Shown one piece after another: positions 16,895 to 24,310 of a stretch of DNA of 37,739 bases (position 1 is the stretch's first letter; the number at the start of each line of letters is the position of its first letter). Source of the stretch: Verrucomicrobiales bacterium (GTDB lineage Bacteria; Verrucomicrobiota; Verrucomicrobiia; Limisphaerales; UBA9464). The stretch is taken from NCBI GenBank assembly GCA_005805505.1, contig SYMJ01000045.1, forward strand, positions 1 through 37,739, read 5' to 3'. The position numbers were made by a program, and so were the translations under genes. Under the pieces are notes generated by a model that ran no database searches, had not been told where the DNA came from, and was given only the letters and a program-made list of their open reading frames with translations.

Positions 16895-17824
16895 ATGAAT
16901 GCGCCCCTCGACAGTCGTCAGCTCCACGCGTTTGTCATCCTGGCTCGCACGGGCAGTTTCACGCAGACGGCCCGCGAGCTGTTCCTCACCCAGTCGGCAG
17001 TCAGTCATTCCATGAAAGCCTTGGAAACCGATGTGGGTTGTCGTCTTTTGGACAGGTTGGGCAAGAAAGTCTTACTGACCCAAGCGGGCGAACAGCTTTT
17101 GGTCCATGCTGAGCGGGTGCTTCAGGAAATGGCCTGCGCCCGGGCTGGCATCGAGCGACTGGGCAAATGGGGGGTGGGGCGGCTGAGAATCGTGGCTCCG
17201 GCCGCCTTGTGCGCCTACTTGCTGCCGGCGGTTTTGCGGGAGTTCAAGGAAAGCTTCCCCCAGAGCCTCATCAGCGTGGAAGTCGGCGATTCGTCCTCGG
17301 CCGTGGCGATGATCGAATCCAATAGGGCCGACTTGGCCCTCACGCTCGAGCCCAGGTCCGAGGAACGCTTCCAGTTCGTGCCGCTCTTCTCAGATGAGCT
17401 GTCGTTCATCGCCTCACCCAAGCATCACTGGGCCCTATCCGGCTCGGTACCTCGGGCGGAGATCTCCCGACAGAGCGTGGTCGTCTATGGTAAGCGCAGC
17501 CTCTCCTGGCGCATCCTCGATGCCTATTTCCAGGAGGAGGGCATCGTGCTCCACACGGTCATTGAGATGGGCAGCTTCGAGGCCCTGAAAGAACTAGCAA
17601 AACTCAATCTCGGAGTGGGCATCTTGGCACCTTGGGTCGCCGCGCCCGAATTGCGCAATGGATCACTGGTGGCACTGCCGTTGGGACGCCGCAAGGCCCG
17701 CCGGGAGTGGGGAGCCCTGCACTGGCGCACGCGCCGCCTGACTCTGGCCGAGGAAACATTTCTGGGCCTATGCCGAACGGCCTCCGAAGACTTGTTTCAA
17801 GCCGAAGTGGCTTTGGTCGCCTGA
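16895..17824 (+). CDS. LysR-family transcriptional regulator
   Basis: The 309-residue protein has the LysR winged-helix domain at its N-terminus (residues 7-66: 'LHAFVILARTGSFTQTAREL', 'LTQSAVSHSMKALE', 'CRLLDRLGKKVLLTQAGE') and a LysR substrate domain (about 92-295). LysR proteins bind DNA as tetramers and respond to a small-molecule effector. ATG 16895 is used; the ATG at 16891 is in another frame. No target gene is obvious: the upstream neighbour is the esterase (224 bp away, same strand) and the downstream gene is convergent. A dyad CACCT-N5-AGGTG at 16782-16796 lies about 100 bp upstream and could be an autoregulatory site, though it is not a classic T-N11-A box. Confidence 0.94.
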   Translation: MNAPLDSRQLHAFVILARTGSFTQTARELFLTQSAVSHSMKALETDVGCRLLDRLGKKVLLTQAGEQLLVHAERVLQEMACARAGIERLGKWGVGRLRIVAPAALCAYLLPAVLREFKESFPQSLISVEVGDSSSAVAMIESNRADLALTLEPRSEERFQFVPLFSDELSFIASPKHHWALSGSVPRAEISRQSVVVYGKRSLSWRILDAYFQEEGIVLHTVIEMGSFEALKELAKLNLGVGILAPWVAAPELRNGSLVALPLGRRKARREWGALHWRTRRLTLAEETFLGLCRTASEDLFQAEVALVA

Positions 17825-18051
17825 GCCCACGATGCGATGGGATGGATCCTGCTTTCTGCATCTTCTTCCGCGAGAGCGTGGTTGTTGGTTCGTCACGGCC
17901 CTCAGCACGGCTTGCACCTCACTCTCGCCTCTTCTTGCGACTGAATTTGCTACGCTACTGCGTTCCTCCCAACTGCATCGTCCCGGTGTGTGCGAAACCG
18001 GCCGGTCCACCGGCGCCGCCGATGAGGCGAGCCCGAGCTGGCAATTCGGAG

Positions 18052-18903
18052 TCAGCGCCGGGGTGTACCCGCGTCTCCAATCCCGCCCAGGCGGTTGGGT
18101 TTGGGTTGGAAGACCGCTCCCCGAACGGCATCCCAGACCAGGTAGCATAAAAACAGGGAGTTGTGGTGCAGATAGCGCCCGACTAGACGGCGCGGTTCCG
18201 AGGCCATCCGATAGAGCCAAGTCAGGCCGCACCGTTGCATCCAGCCCGGGGCATCGGCCCGCAGCCCGGCATTCACGTCAAAGGCCTGACCCACTGAGAG
18301 TAGCACCCCGTGTTCGAGCAGAGGTTTAACCCGGGCGATCCAGCGCTGCTGCTTCGGGGTGCCCAGACCCACCCAAATGAAGTCGGGTTTGAGACGCCGC
18401 AACTCTTCCAAGACCCGGTCCTCGTCGGCCCCAAGAACCCCGCCCGTATCGCAGCGGCCATGGAAGGAACCAACGATGCGCAAACCCGGGTTCAGGAGCG
18501 TGAATCGTTCAGCCAATACCCGACCGCAGACCTCCGATCCGCCCAGGAGGTAGTGCGTGAGGGTGGGTGGTGAATGAATTAGCGCATGCCGGAAGAACGC
18601 GGGACCGTAGACTCGATCCTTCATGCCGGCCCCGGCCGCATTGAGCAGCCAGAGCAGCGGGGAACTGTCGGGGATAAACCGATCGAAGCACTCGGAGGTC
18701 TGGCGGTATTTCGGATCGGATCGGCGCAGGGTGACGATCTGAGTATTGCAGAACTCGATGGCCGACGGAGAGGAATGCCGTGCGAGTCGGCAGCACAAGT
18801 CCATCGCCCCCGGGTGATCGGTCACGGTCAGCACTGTCCCTAGGCATCCAATCTCTCGCGGTGCCTGGAAGTTGCCGGGAGGAAGGGTGTCGTTTAAGGG
18901 CAT
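18052..18903 (-). CDS. WecG/TagA/CpsF family glycosyltransferase (GT26)
   Basis: The 283-residue protein matches the GT26 family pattern: 'IEFCNTQIVTLRRSDPKYRQ', the conserved aspartate in 'RFIPDSSPLLWLLN', 'YLLGGSEVCGRVLAERF', 'FIWVGLGTPKQQRWIAR', and the C-terminal membrane-binding 'PGWMQRCGLTWLYRMASEPRRL..RYL'. Members move N-acetylmannosamine-type sugars from UDP donors to lipid-linked acceptors in polysaccharide assembly at the cytoplasmic face of the inner membrane. The start at 18903 is chosen because the 44 upstream codons lack family similarity. It stands alone, with no other polysaccharide gene adjacent. The spacer to lysR (227 bp) shows nothing. Donor and acceptor are unknown. Confidence 0.9.
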   Translation of the reverse strand: MPLNDTLPPGNFQAPREIGCLGTVLTVTDHPGAMDLCCRLARHSSPSAIEFCNTQIVTLRRSDPKYRQTSECFDRFIPDSSPLLWLLNAAGAGMKDRVYGPAFFRHALIHSPPTLTHYLLGGSEVCGRVLAERFTLLNPGLRIVGSFHGRCDTGGVLGADEDRVLEELRRLKPDFIWVGLGTPKQQRWIARVKPLLEHGVLLSVGQAFDVNAGLRADAPGWMQRCGLTWLYRMASEPRRLVGRYLHHNSLFLCYLVWDAVRGAVFQPKPNRLGGIGDAGTPRR

Positions 18904-19136
18904 GTGCCACTGAGCCAATCCAAGGTTTTTGCCCAGCGCGAGCAGTTTCGGTGGGTTCCGTCCGACGGGGCGGAGATCCCCTCTCGATACGATCCCACCT
19001 AGTCCAGCGCCCGTCACCTTCTCCCAGACCCGCAAAACTCAGCTTCTTAATCTTCCGATGAAGACCGATCGACCTGCGTTACGCCCGCGCTTCGGGCTTC
19101 TGGTCTGCCGGGGTTTCGGCTTACGTTGTTCCCGTC

Positions 19137-20660
19137 ATGGACACGCCGACCCGAGAAGAGTTCGCGGTGCTAGCCCGCCGGGGCAATTGCATCCCGGTGG
19201 CCCGTCGCCTGCTCGCGGATTTTGAAACACCCTTGTCCGCCTACCAGAAACTGCGAGGGCAGGGAGAATCGTTCCTCTTCGAGTCCGTCGAGGGGGGCGA
19301 GCACTTGGGCCGCTATTCCTTCGTTGGCTGTGGTCCCCGTTCAGTGATCCGCCAAATCGGTGATCGGGTGGAGATCCTGGAACACGGTCGGGTGATCGAA
19401 ACCTACCGCGTCTCGCCCACTCCCGGTCAACCCGGCGAGAAAGTCGTCCGCGACGGGCTTCAGGTGGTCGAGGCAGCGCTTTCAGGCTTCGTTCCCGTGC
19501 CGGTTCCCGGCATGCCCCGCTTCACTGGTGGAGCAGTCGGATTCTTGGGCTACGAGTTCATCCATGATGTGGAACCGGTGGTGCCGCGCCCGGCGAAAGA
19601 TGAGTTAGGGACTCCCACACTGTATTTTCTGATCGCCGACCAGGTCCTCGTGTTTGATCGCGTGGCTCAGACATTGACAGTGATTGTGCATGCCGTGGTG
19701 CCCCCCGGCGGTGATCCGGATGTAGCCCATGAAGATGCAGTCTCTGAGATTGATCGCCTCGTGGCCCTGCTGGAGCAACCCCTCCCGAGCCGCCCGGTGA
19801 CCCTGGAGACCCAAGTCCCCGACGCCCCCTTTGTTTCCAACACCCCGCGCGAGCAGTTCCTGGCCAACGTCGTCCGGTCCAAAGAGTTCATCCGTTCCGG
19901 CGACATTATCCAGATCGTCGGCTCCCAGCGGTTCAGCGCCCCGGTAAAAGCCTCGCCCATGGAGATTTACCGAGCCGTGCGCTCCATTAATCCCTCGCCC
20001 TACATGTTTCTTTTGGAGCTAGAGGGTTTCGCATTGGTGGGGGCCTCGCCCGAATTGCATGTGCGTTGTGAAGATCGGGCGGTGGAAATCCGCCCCATCG
20101 CTGGCACGCGCCGCCGCGGGGCCAATGAGGCAGAAGACCTGGTCTTGGAGCAGGAGCTTCTGGCCGATCCCAAGGAGCGCGCCGAGCACGTCATGCTCGT
20201 AGACCTGGCCCGTAACGACATCGGTCGAGTCTGCGAGTATGGCAGCGTGGCCGTCCGTGACCTGATGGTCATCGAGCGCTACAGCCACGTGATGCACATC
20301 GTCTCCCAGGTCAACGGCCTACTCTCGCCCGAGCGCAGCGCCTTCGACCTGATGCGGACTACCTTCCCGGCCGGCACCCTCAGCGGCGCGCCCAAGGTCC
20401 GGGCCATGCAAATCATCTCAGAACTCGAAGGCACCACCCGCGGGCCCTATGGCGGCTGTGTGGGCTACTTCGGGTTCAATGGCAATGCCGACCACTGCAT
20501 CACCATTCGCACGGCACTAGTGAAGGACGGAATAGCCTATGTCCAAGCCGGTGGTGGATGGGTCAACGACTCCGATCCCGAGGCTGAATTCGACGAGACG
20601 ATCAACAAGTCGAAGGCCATGCGGAAGGCCATCTCGCTGGCCGAACATTTCCCGCGCTAA
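19137..20660 (+). CDS. trpE: Anthranilate synthase component I
   Basis: TrpE uses chorismate and ammonia (from TrpG) to make anthranilate, the first step to tryptophan. The 507-residue protein carries the feedback-site region 'FLFESVEGGEHLGRYSFVG' and the chorismate-binding core: 'FVSNTPREQFLANVVRSKE', 'SPYMFLLELEGFALVGASPE', 'ERAEHVMLVDLARNDIGRV', 'PAGTLSGAPKVRAMQIISELE', 'GYFGFNGNADHCITIRTAL' and 'AGGGWVNDSDPEAEFDET'. The length favours TrpE over PabB. ATG 19137 is used. No trpG or other trp gene is in the window, and the 233-bp upstream spacer shows no Trp-codon leader peptide or T-box, so regulation is not apparent. Confidence 0.95.
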   Translation: MDTPTREEFAVLARRGNCIPVARRLLADFETPLSAYQKLRGQGESFLFESVEGGEHLGRYSFVGCGPRSVIRQIGDRVEILEHGRVIETYRVSPTPGQPGEKVVRDGLQVVEAALSGFVPVPVPGMPRFTGGAVGFLGYEFIHDVEPVVPRPAKDELGTPTLYFLIADQVLVFDRVAQTLTVIVHAVVPPGGDPDVAHEDAVSEIDRLVALLEQPLPSRPVTLETQVPDAPFVSNTPREQFLANVVRSKEFIRSGDIIQIVGSQRFSAPVKASPMEIYRAVRSINPSPYMFLLELEGFALVGASPELHVRCEDRAVEIRPIAGTRRRGANEAEDLVLEQELLADPKERAEHVMLVDLARNDIGRVCEYGSVAVRDLMVIERYSHVMHIVSQVNGLLSPERSAFDLMRTTFPAGTLSGAPKVRAMQIISELEGTTRGPYGGCVGYFGFNGNADHCITIRTALVKDGIAYVQAGGGWVNDSDPEAEFDETINKSKAMRKAISLAEHFPR

Positions 20661-20856
20661 ATGGTTCTGCGCTGATCCATCGACCCGGGAAGTCTGCGCA
20701 CCCACAGAAAGGGGTTTCCCCTCGCTGAGCCGGCCTCGAGCGCGAGCGCATCGTTGGTTTCGGAATAACGAATCGTGCCTTCGCAGCATGGCCAAGATAG
20801 ACCCTTGAGCGCTTCATTAGACCTCGTTTGTAGCAACCTGTTTTCGTTTTAAGACC

Positions 20857-21744
20857 ATGCCCAATCCCTGGACCGGCAAAGGAAATCCTTACACCCGCAA
20901 AGAAGTCCGCGAGCGCCTGATGGACACCATCAAGAAAGGCGACGCCGTGATCGCTGCCGGCGCAGGCGCGGGCATTAGCGCCAAATTTATCGAGAAGGGC
21001 GGCGCCGACCTCATCATCATCTACAACTCCGGCCGCGTCCGCATGATGGGTCACGGCTCCACTTGCGGCATGAGGGCCTACGGCGATGCCAACGCCATCG
21101 CCATGGAAATCGGTGAGTACGAAGTGCTTCCGGTCGTCGAAGAAGTGCCCGTCATCTGCGGCGTCCACGCCACCGATCCCCGCCGCCGCATGTGGCACTG
21201 GTTGGGCAAGGTCAAAGAGATGGGGTTCAGCGGCGTGAACAACTTCCCCACCCACACCATCATCGACGGCCATTTCCGAGGCGTGCTCGAAGAGACCGGC
21301 ATGAGCGTGAAGAAAGAATATGAAATGGTCGCCCTCGCCCGGAAAATGGACCTCTTCTCCATCGTCTATGTCGGCACCCCTGAAGAAGCCGTTGAAATGG
21401 CCAAGTCCGGGGCTGACGCCATCATCGCCCACGTCGGAACGACCGTCGGCGGCAGCATCGGCGTCCAGAACGCCGTAGTGAGTTGGGACTTCACCCTCCA
21501 GCGAACCCAGGAAATCATCGACGCCGCCTCCCGAGTTCGAAAAGACATCTTCTTCCTGTGCCATGGCGGCCCCATCAACACCCCCGCCGACGCCGATCGC
21601 GTCATGAAAAACACCGATGTCGTAGGCTTCGTCGGAGCCAGTTCCCTGGAGCGAATGGGAATCGAGGCCTCGCTGACCAACCTCACAAAAGAGTTCAAAC
21701 GCCTCAAGGCCCCCGCCGCCAAGAAATTCGGTAAGAAAAAGTAG
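20857..21744 (+). CDS. Phosphoenolpyruvate hydrolase family TIM-barrel protein
   Basis: The 295-residue soluble protein matches the TIM-barrel PEP-hydrolase-like family (PF09370): 'IAAGAGAGISAKFIEKGGADLIIIYNSGRVRM', 'GYGDANAI'-like 'AYGDANAIAMEIG', 'PVICGVHATDP', 'GFSGVNNFPT', 'IIAHVGTTVGGSIG' and 'FLCHGGPINTPADADRVM'. The physiological reaction of this family is poorly established. It is often encoded with a Tm-1/UPF0261-like partner, which is absent on both sides here. The gene ends in a Lys-rich tail and is followed by hairpins at 21745-21801. The 196-bp upstream spacer has no clear promoter. Confidence 0.88.
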   Translation: MPNPWTGKGNPYTRKEVRERLMDTIKKGDAVIAAGAGAGISAKFIEKGGADLIIIYNSGRVRMMGHGSTCGMRAYGDANAIAMEIGEYEVLPVVEEVPVICGVHATDPRRRMWHWLGKVKEMGFSGVNNFPTHTIIDGHFRGVLEETGMSVKKEYEMVALARKMDLFSIVYVGTPEEAVEMAKSGADAIIAHVGTTVGGSIGVQNAVVSWDFTLQRTQEIIDAASRVRKDIFFLCHGGPINTPADADRVMKNTDVVGFVGASSLERMGIEASLTNLTKEFKRLKAPAAKKFGKKK

Positions 21745-21801
21745 TCCACCAGCATCGGTGGAGATCGTTCACCCGGGAGGGTTCCGCATCGGAGCCCTCC
21801 C
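21745..21801 (+). terminator. Paired hairpins after the TIM-barrel gene
   Basis: Two stem-loops follow directly on the stop codon. TCCACC pairs with GGTGGA (21745-21750 with 21757-21762). A stronger 11-pair stem joins GGGAGGGTTCC (21775-21785) to GGAGCCCTCCC (21791-21801) around a GCATC loop. The GAGCCCTCCC word repeats just after. There is no T run, so a Rho-independent terminator is not assured; RNA 3'-end stabilisation is an alternative. Confidence 0.5.
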
Positions 21802-21840
21802 GAGCCCTCCCGATGGATCCGCCCCAATGGCGCCAGTGAC

Positions 21841-21925
21841 AGAGGTCAGGGGACAGAGATCAGGTGTCAGGTGTCAGGGTTAGGGGTTAGGGGTTAGGGT
21901 TCAGAAGTTAGAAGTCAGGCATCAG
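21841..21925. repeat. G-rich tandem-repeat tract (GGGGTTA and AGGTGTC units)
   Basis: The tract contains two tandem AGGTGTC copies, three GGGTTAG-type heptamers in a row and flanking degenerate AGTTAGA/GTCAGG words. It is strand-asymmetric: G, T and A with few C. The runs of three to four G at 7-bp spacing could form a G-quadruplex on the plus strand. It reads as slippage-expanded intergenic sequence next to the MITE-like element. Confidence 0.7.
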
Positions 21926-21975
21926 AGGACTGCAGAGTGAACCGATGCACAGCGGGATCGATCTGGAGCGAGCAT

Positions 21976-22118
21976 AGAGCCTGTCTGAAAATGGGGAGGG
22001 TCCGCTGGTGGCGTTGCTTGTCGGTCACAGACCGCTGCGGGTCTGCTTCCTCCTCGCGCCTTGCCAATCGAACCCTTCCCTCCCAAACAGAACCCCTCCC
22101 CATTTTCAGACAGGCTCT
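21976..22118. mobile_element. MITE-like element with 25-bp perfect terminal inverted repeats
   Basis: The left end (21976-22000), beginning AGAGCCTGTCTGAAAATGGG, is the exact reverse complement of the right end (22094-22118) over 25 bp. The 93-bp interior encodes nothing and includes CAGACCGCTGCGGGTCTG-like self-complementary sequence. The GAGCCTG-type termini resemble those of some IS5-group elements. No clear target duplication is seen; a TA flanks the right end and a TA overlaps the left end. A non-autonomous miniature element is the best reading. A large structured RNA hairpin or terminator is an alternative. Confidence 0.6.
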
Positions 22119-22140
22119 TAGGAGGCGAACAACAAAGCCC

Positions 22141-22222
22141 TTCGCGCGCAGCGCGAAAGCATTAAAGTTCCCTCGCGCGCAGCGCGAAGTCATCACTCAA
22201 CGAGTCTCCCTGCGAGCGCAGG
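22141..22222. repeat. Three short GC-rich hairpins
   Basis: TTCGCGC-GCA-GCGCGAA (22141-22157) and TCGCGC-GCA-GCGCGA (22173-22187) are two near-identical hairpins 15 bp apart. A third, CCTGCG-AG-CGCAGG, sits at 22209-22222. The repeated CGCGCGCAGCGCGA core suggests a REP-like palindrome family. They lie between the MITE-like element and the 3' end of the SCO1 gene. Confidence 0.6.
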
Positions 22223-22312
22223 ATTGATCCCGCGGAGCATCCACCGAAGAGCCAGCCCATCGCCTAAAACCACCCGGACCCGCAACCCCCTTTGGCCTCA
22301 GCGCATCACGGT

Positions 22313-23254
22313 CTATTGTCCCTGAGCCCGAGTCGTCGGTTCCGCCGCGGCCGCCGCACGAATTTCCCGGATCAGATCTTCCGACTGCCACTCATTGCTC
22401 GGAAGGATCGCCTGAATCTTCCCCGAAGGCCGAACCACCACAGTCCGCAAATTGTGCTCCATCTTCTCGGGTGGCACATCACGCCCAAAGAGCAGACCAA
22501 AATGGCCGGTCAGCGGCTCGAGCTGATCCCAGGCACCCGTCGCCAACGTCCAACGAGATGGATTGTAATTGTAGCGCTCCGCATAAGCTCGGAGGAGTTC
22601 CGGACTGTCGTGCTCCGGGTCGAACGAGATAGACAGAAACTTCACGTTCTTCGGCGCATCGGACTGGCCTGCCAAGTTTTTCTGCACTCCGGCAAAAAGG
22701 TCCGTCATCCGCGGACAGAAATCAGGATAAGGGCAACGAGTGAAAATGAACGTGAAGGCCAACACTTGCCCCCGAAACTCCGACAACCGGATCACCCTAC
22801 CCAACTCATTGGTCAGCGTATAATCCGGCAGCAACGATCCTGCCTCCAGCAAAGGCACCGAAGAAGAGACCCGCACCGGCGGAGGCGTGGCCACAGCATT
22901 GGTGTCGGAGCCGAAGACCTGAATACGGTCGATCCAGCCATCATTGGTGGTAACCAGCATGCGGAAGCCGATCCGGTCACCGGGTTTCAGCCCCTGGAGT
23001 TCCTTCGCCTCCTTCACATCGAAGGGCATGGTCATGGCCGGCATGAAACCAGGAATCTCCTCATGCTTCACCACCACCGAACGCCGCTCAGGCTCCACCC
23101 GCCGCACCACTCCGCGGACCGAATACTCTCGGGGTATTTCTTCAACCGAAGTGCCACCCGCCGTCGCAGCAGGGGCCTGTGGCTTGCAGCCAAGCAAACC
23201 AAGAGCGAGGGCTGCGGCGAGGAATACCGACGTCAACCAAGGAAACCACTTCAT
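22313..23254 (-). CDS. CusF-like/SCO1 fusion lipoprotein (copper-handling)
   Basis: This 313-residue lipoprotein has lipobox 'LGLLGC' with Cys23. Residues about 45-113 form a CusF-type copper-binding domain ('VVVKHEEIPGF', 'MPAMTMPF', with His64, Met74 and Met76 as likely ligands). Residues about 138-300 are a SCO1/SenC thioredoxin-like domain. SCO1 proteins deliver copper to the CuA site of cytochrome oxidase or act as periplasmic thiol reductants. The metal-binding cysteines are spaced CX5C (Cys174, Cys180 in 'RCPYPDFCP') instead of the classic CX3C, and His267 ('EHN') is retained. It lies 79 bp downstream of the CbiX gene on the same strand. No oxidase genes are in view. Confidence 0.9.
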   Translation of the reverse strand: MKWFPWLTSVFLAAALALGLLGCKPQAPAATAGGTSVEEIPREYSVRGVVRRVEPERRSVVVKHEEIPGFMPAMTMPFDVKEAKELQGLKPGDRIGFRMLVTTNDGWIDRIQVFGSDTNAVATPPPVRVSSSVPLLEAGSLLPDYTLTNELGRVIRLSEFRGQVLAFTFIFTRCPYPDFCPRMTDLFAGVQKNLAGQSDAPKNVKFLSISFDPEHDSPELLRAYAERYNYNPSRWTLATGAWDQLEPLTGHFGLLFGRDVPPEKMEHNLRTVVVRPSGKIQAILPSNEWQSEDLIREIRAAAAAEPTTRAQGQ

Positions 23255-23333
23255 ACCGGCGAAATGTTAGACCACCCGATGCCACAAGCAAAAGAGGAAG
23301 CCCATCGGGCAAGCAATTCTCCCCATCCGAGCT

Positions 23334-24179
23334 TCATCCCATCCCCATTGACGCCGCGCTCTCACGCACCCGGTCCATCACCACATCCGCCATCATCGGC
23401 GCCGTTCCGATGCTGCGACCGTACCAGACCCGTTTGCCCTGGAGGGACGTAGGGTTGGTCCAAGTAGGTTCTCCGCGTTGGAAGCGTTCCTGCACCGATT
23501 CGGCCGAGGCTCCCAACATGACCGGGATGTCCTCGTAGCTGTGCAAGCCATCACTAATAAAGAAGGGCACCACGATGAGATTTTTAGTTTCACCCAGAGT
23601 GAAGGCATCGGCGATGCGGGGATCTTCTTCCATGAAGATCGGATGGACGTCGCGGTAGAGCCCTCGTTTCCGGATAAGCAGCACCTGGTCCTCGATCGCG
23701 CGTCGCGAGTTCTCGTTATTGCTCGTGCCATGCCCGGCGATGAACAGAGAACTCTCGGACAGGCAGGGAACCTCCGGACCCGAACCCACCGCCTCTTGGG
23801 CCCGAGCCAAGATTACCTCCGTCATGCGGGCGTGGGTGCCCACGGGGCCACAATAATGAATTTGGCGACCATTCCTCTGTTGGACCTTCGGGAAGAGCGT
23901 CTGACCGCGCTCAGCCAAACCGAGTTCGCGCGGGATCACCTCTTCGGTGAAGTAGCCCTCGCTGATAAACAAGGGAACCACGAACACCCGCGGAGTATGG
24001 ACTCCGCGCAGCACCCCGGAAAAAGCCGGGTGCTCCTTCCAGAACCCGGTCAGCACTTGGGCGAAAACCCCGCGCCGGCGCAGTTCCTCGGCATGTTGAT
24101 GAGTCGGGGCCGCCGAATCGGCGTTCACCGTCGATCCGTGTCCCAGCAGCACCAGCGCAGCCTCCGAAAAATCACCCAT
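23334..24179 (-). CDS. CbiX/sirohydrochlorin chelatase family protein, two domains
   Basis: The 281-residue protein has two tandem CbiX-type halves. The first begins 'LVLLGHGSTVN' (His14) and carries 'VFVVPLFISEGYFTEEVIPREL'. The second begins 'LFIAGHGTSNNENS' (His150) and carries 'LIVVPFFISDGLHSYEDIPVML'. The paired 'PLFIS-G' and 'GHG' motifs hold the metal and porphyrin-carboxylate binding histidines. Family members insert cobalt, nickel or iron into sirohydrochlorin-type tetrapyrroles. No other cobalamin or siroheme gene is nearby. The ATG at 24179 starts right before the first strand; an upstream extension of 39 codons has no family character. A co-transcript with the SCO1 gene is likely, giving a metal theme. 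Confidence 0.88.
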   Translation of the reverse strand: MGDFSEAALVLLGHGSTVNADSAAPTHQHAEELRRRGVFAQVLTGFWKEHPAFSGVLRGVHTPRVFVVPLFISEGYFTEEVIPRELGLAERGQTLFPKVQQRNGRQIHYCGPVGTHARMTEVILARAQEAVGSGPEVPCLSESSLFIAGHGTSNNENSRRAIEDQVLLIRKRGLYRDVHPIFMEEDPRIADAFTLGETKNLIVVPFFISDGLHSYEDIPVMLGASAESVQERFQRGEPTWTNPTSLQGKRVWYGRSIGTAPMMADVVMDRVRESAASMGMG

Positions 24180-24310
24180 AACAAGGCTGAGTGTGCGGTC
24201 AACCGGGCCGCACGCAAGGCGCGGTCGGTTTCTTGCCGCGCACCCATTCAATCGTTCGGTTGACTCCGGCCTGTTTCGCGGCAGAGGGTTTCGCACTAAT
24301 TCCTCCCGCC

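Larger units (their letters stand above)
21745..22312. other. 568-bp non-coding, repeat-rich spacer
   Basis: No credible gene lies between the TIM-barrel gene and the SCO1 gene. From left to right it holds the hairpins at 21745-21801, a G-rich tandem-repeat tract (21841-21925), a 143-bp element with perfect 25-bp inverted ends (21976-22118) and three short GC hairpins (22141-22222). The small open frames across it are on both strands and lack any recognisable protein feature. Confidence 0.7.

Noticed and set aside
17832-18051. A small plus-strand gene between lysR and the GT26 gene
   Set aside because: The frame continues antisense through the GT26 gene and shows no protein-like pattern in the spacer.
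18904-19136. Tryptophan leader peptide or T-box upstream of trpE
   Set aside because: The short plus-strand frames there have no Trp codon cluster, and no T-box or terminator/antiterminator pair was found.
20602-21564. A 320-codon minus-strand frame opposite trpE and the TIM-barrel gene
   Set aside because: It is Gly/Asp/His-rich with no motif and lies antisense to two well-supported genes.
21841-21925. GGGTTA tract as a telomere or CRISPR array
   Set aside because: The repeats are short, degenerate, without spacers and internal to the chromosome. Slippage repeats explain them better.
22292-23452. A 386-codon open frame on the plus strand opposite the SCO1 gene
   Set aside because: It is Arg/His/Pro-rich, has no family motifs and is fully antisense to a well-supported gene. 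High GC makes such long shadows common.
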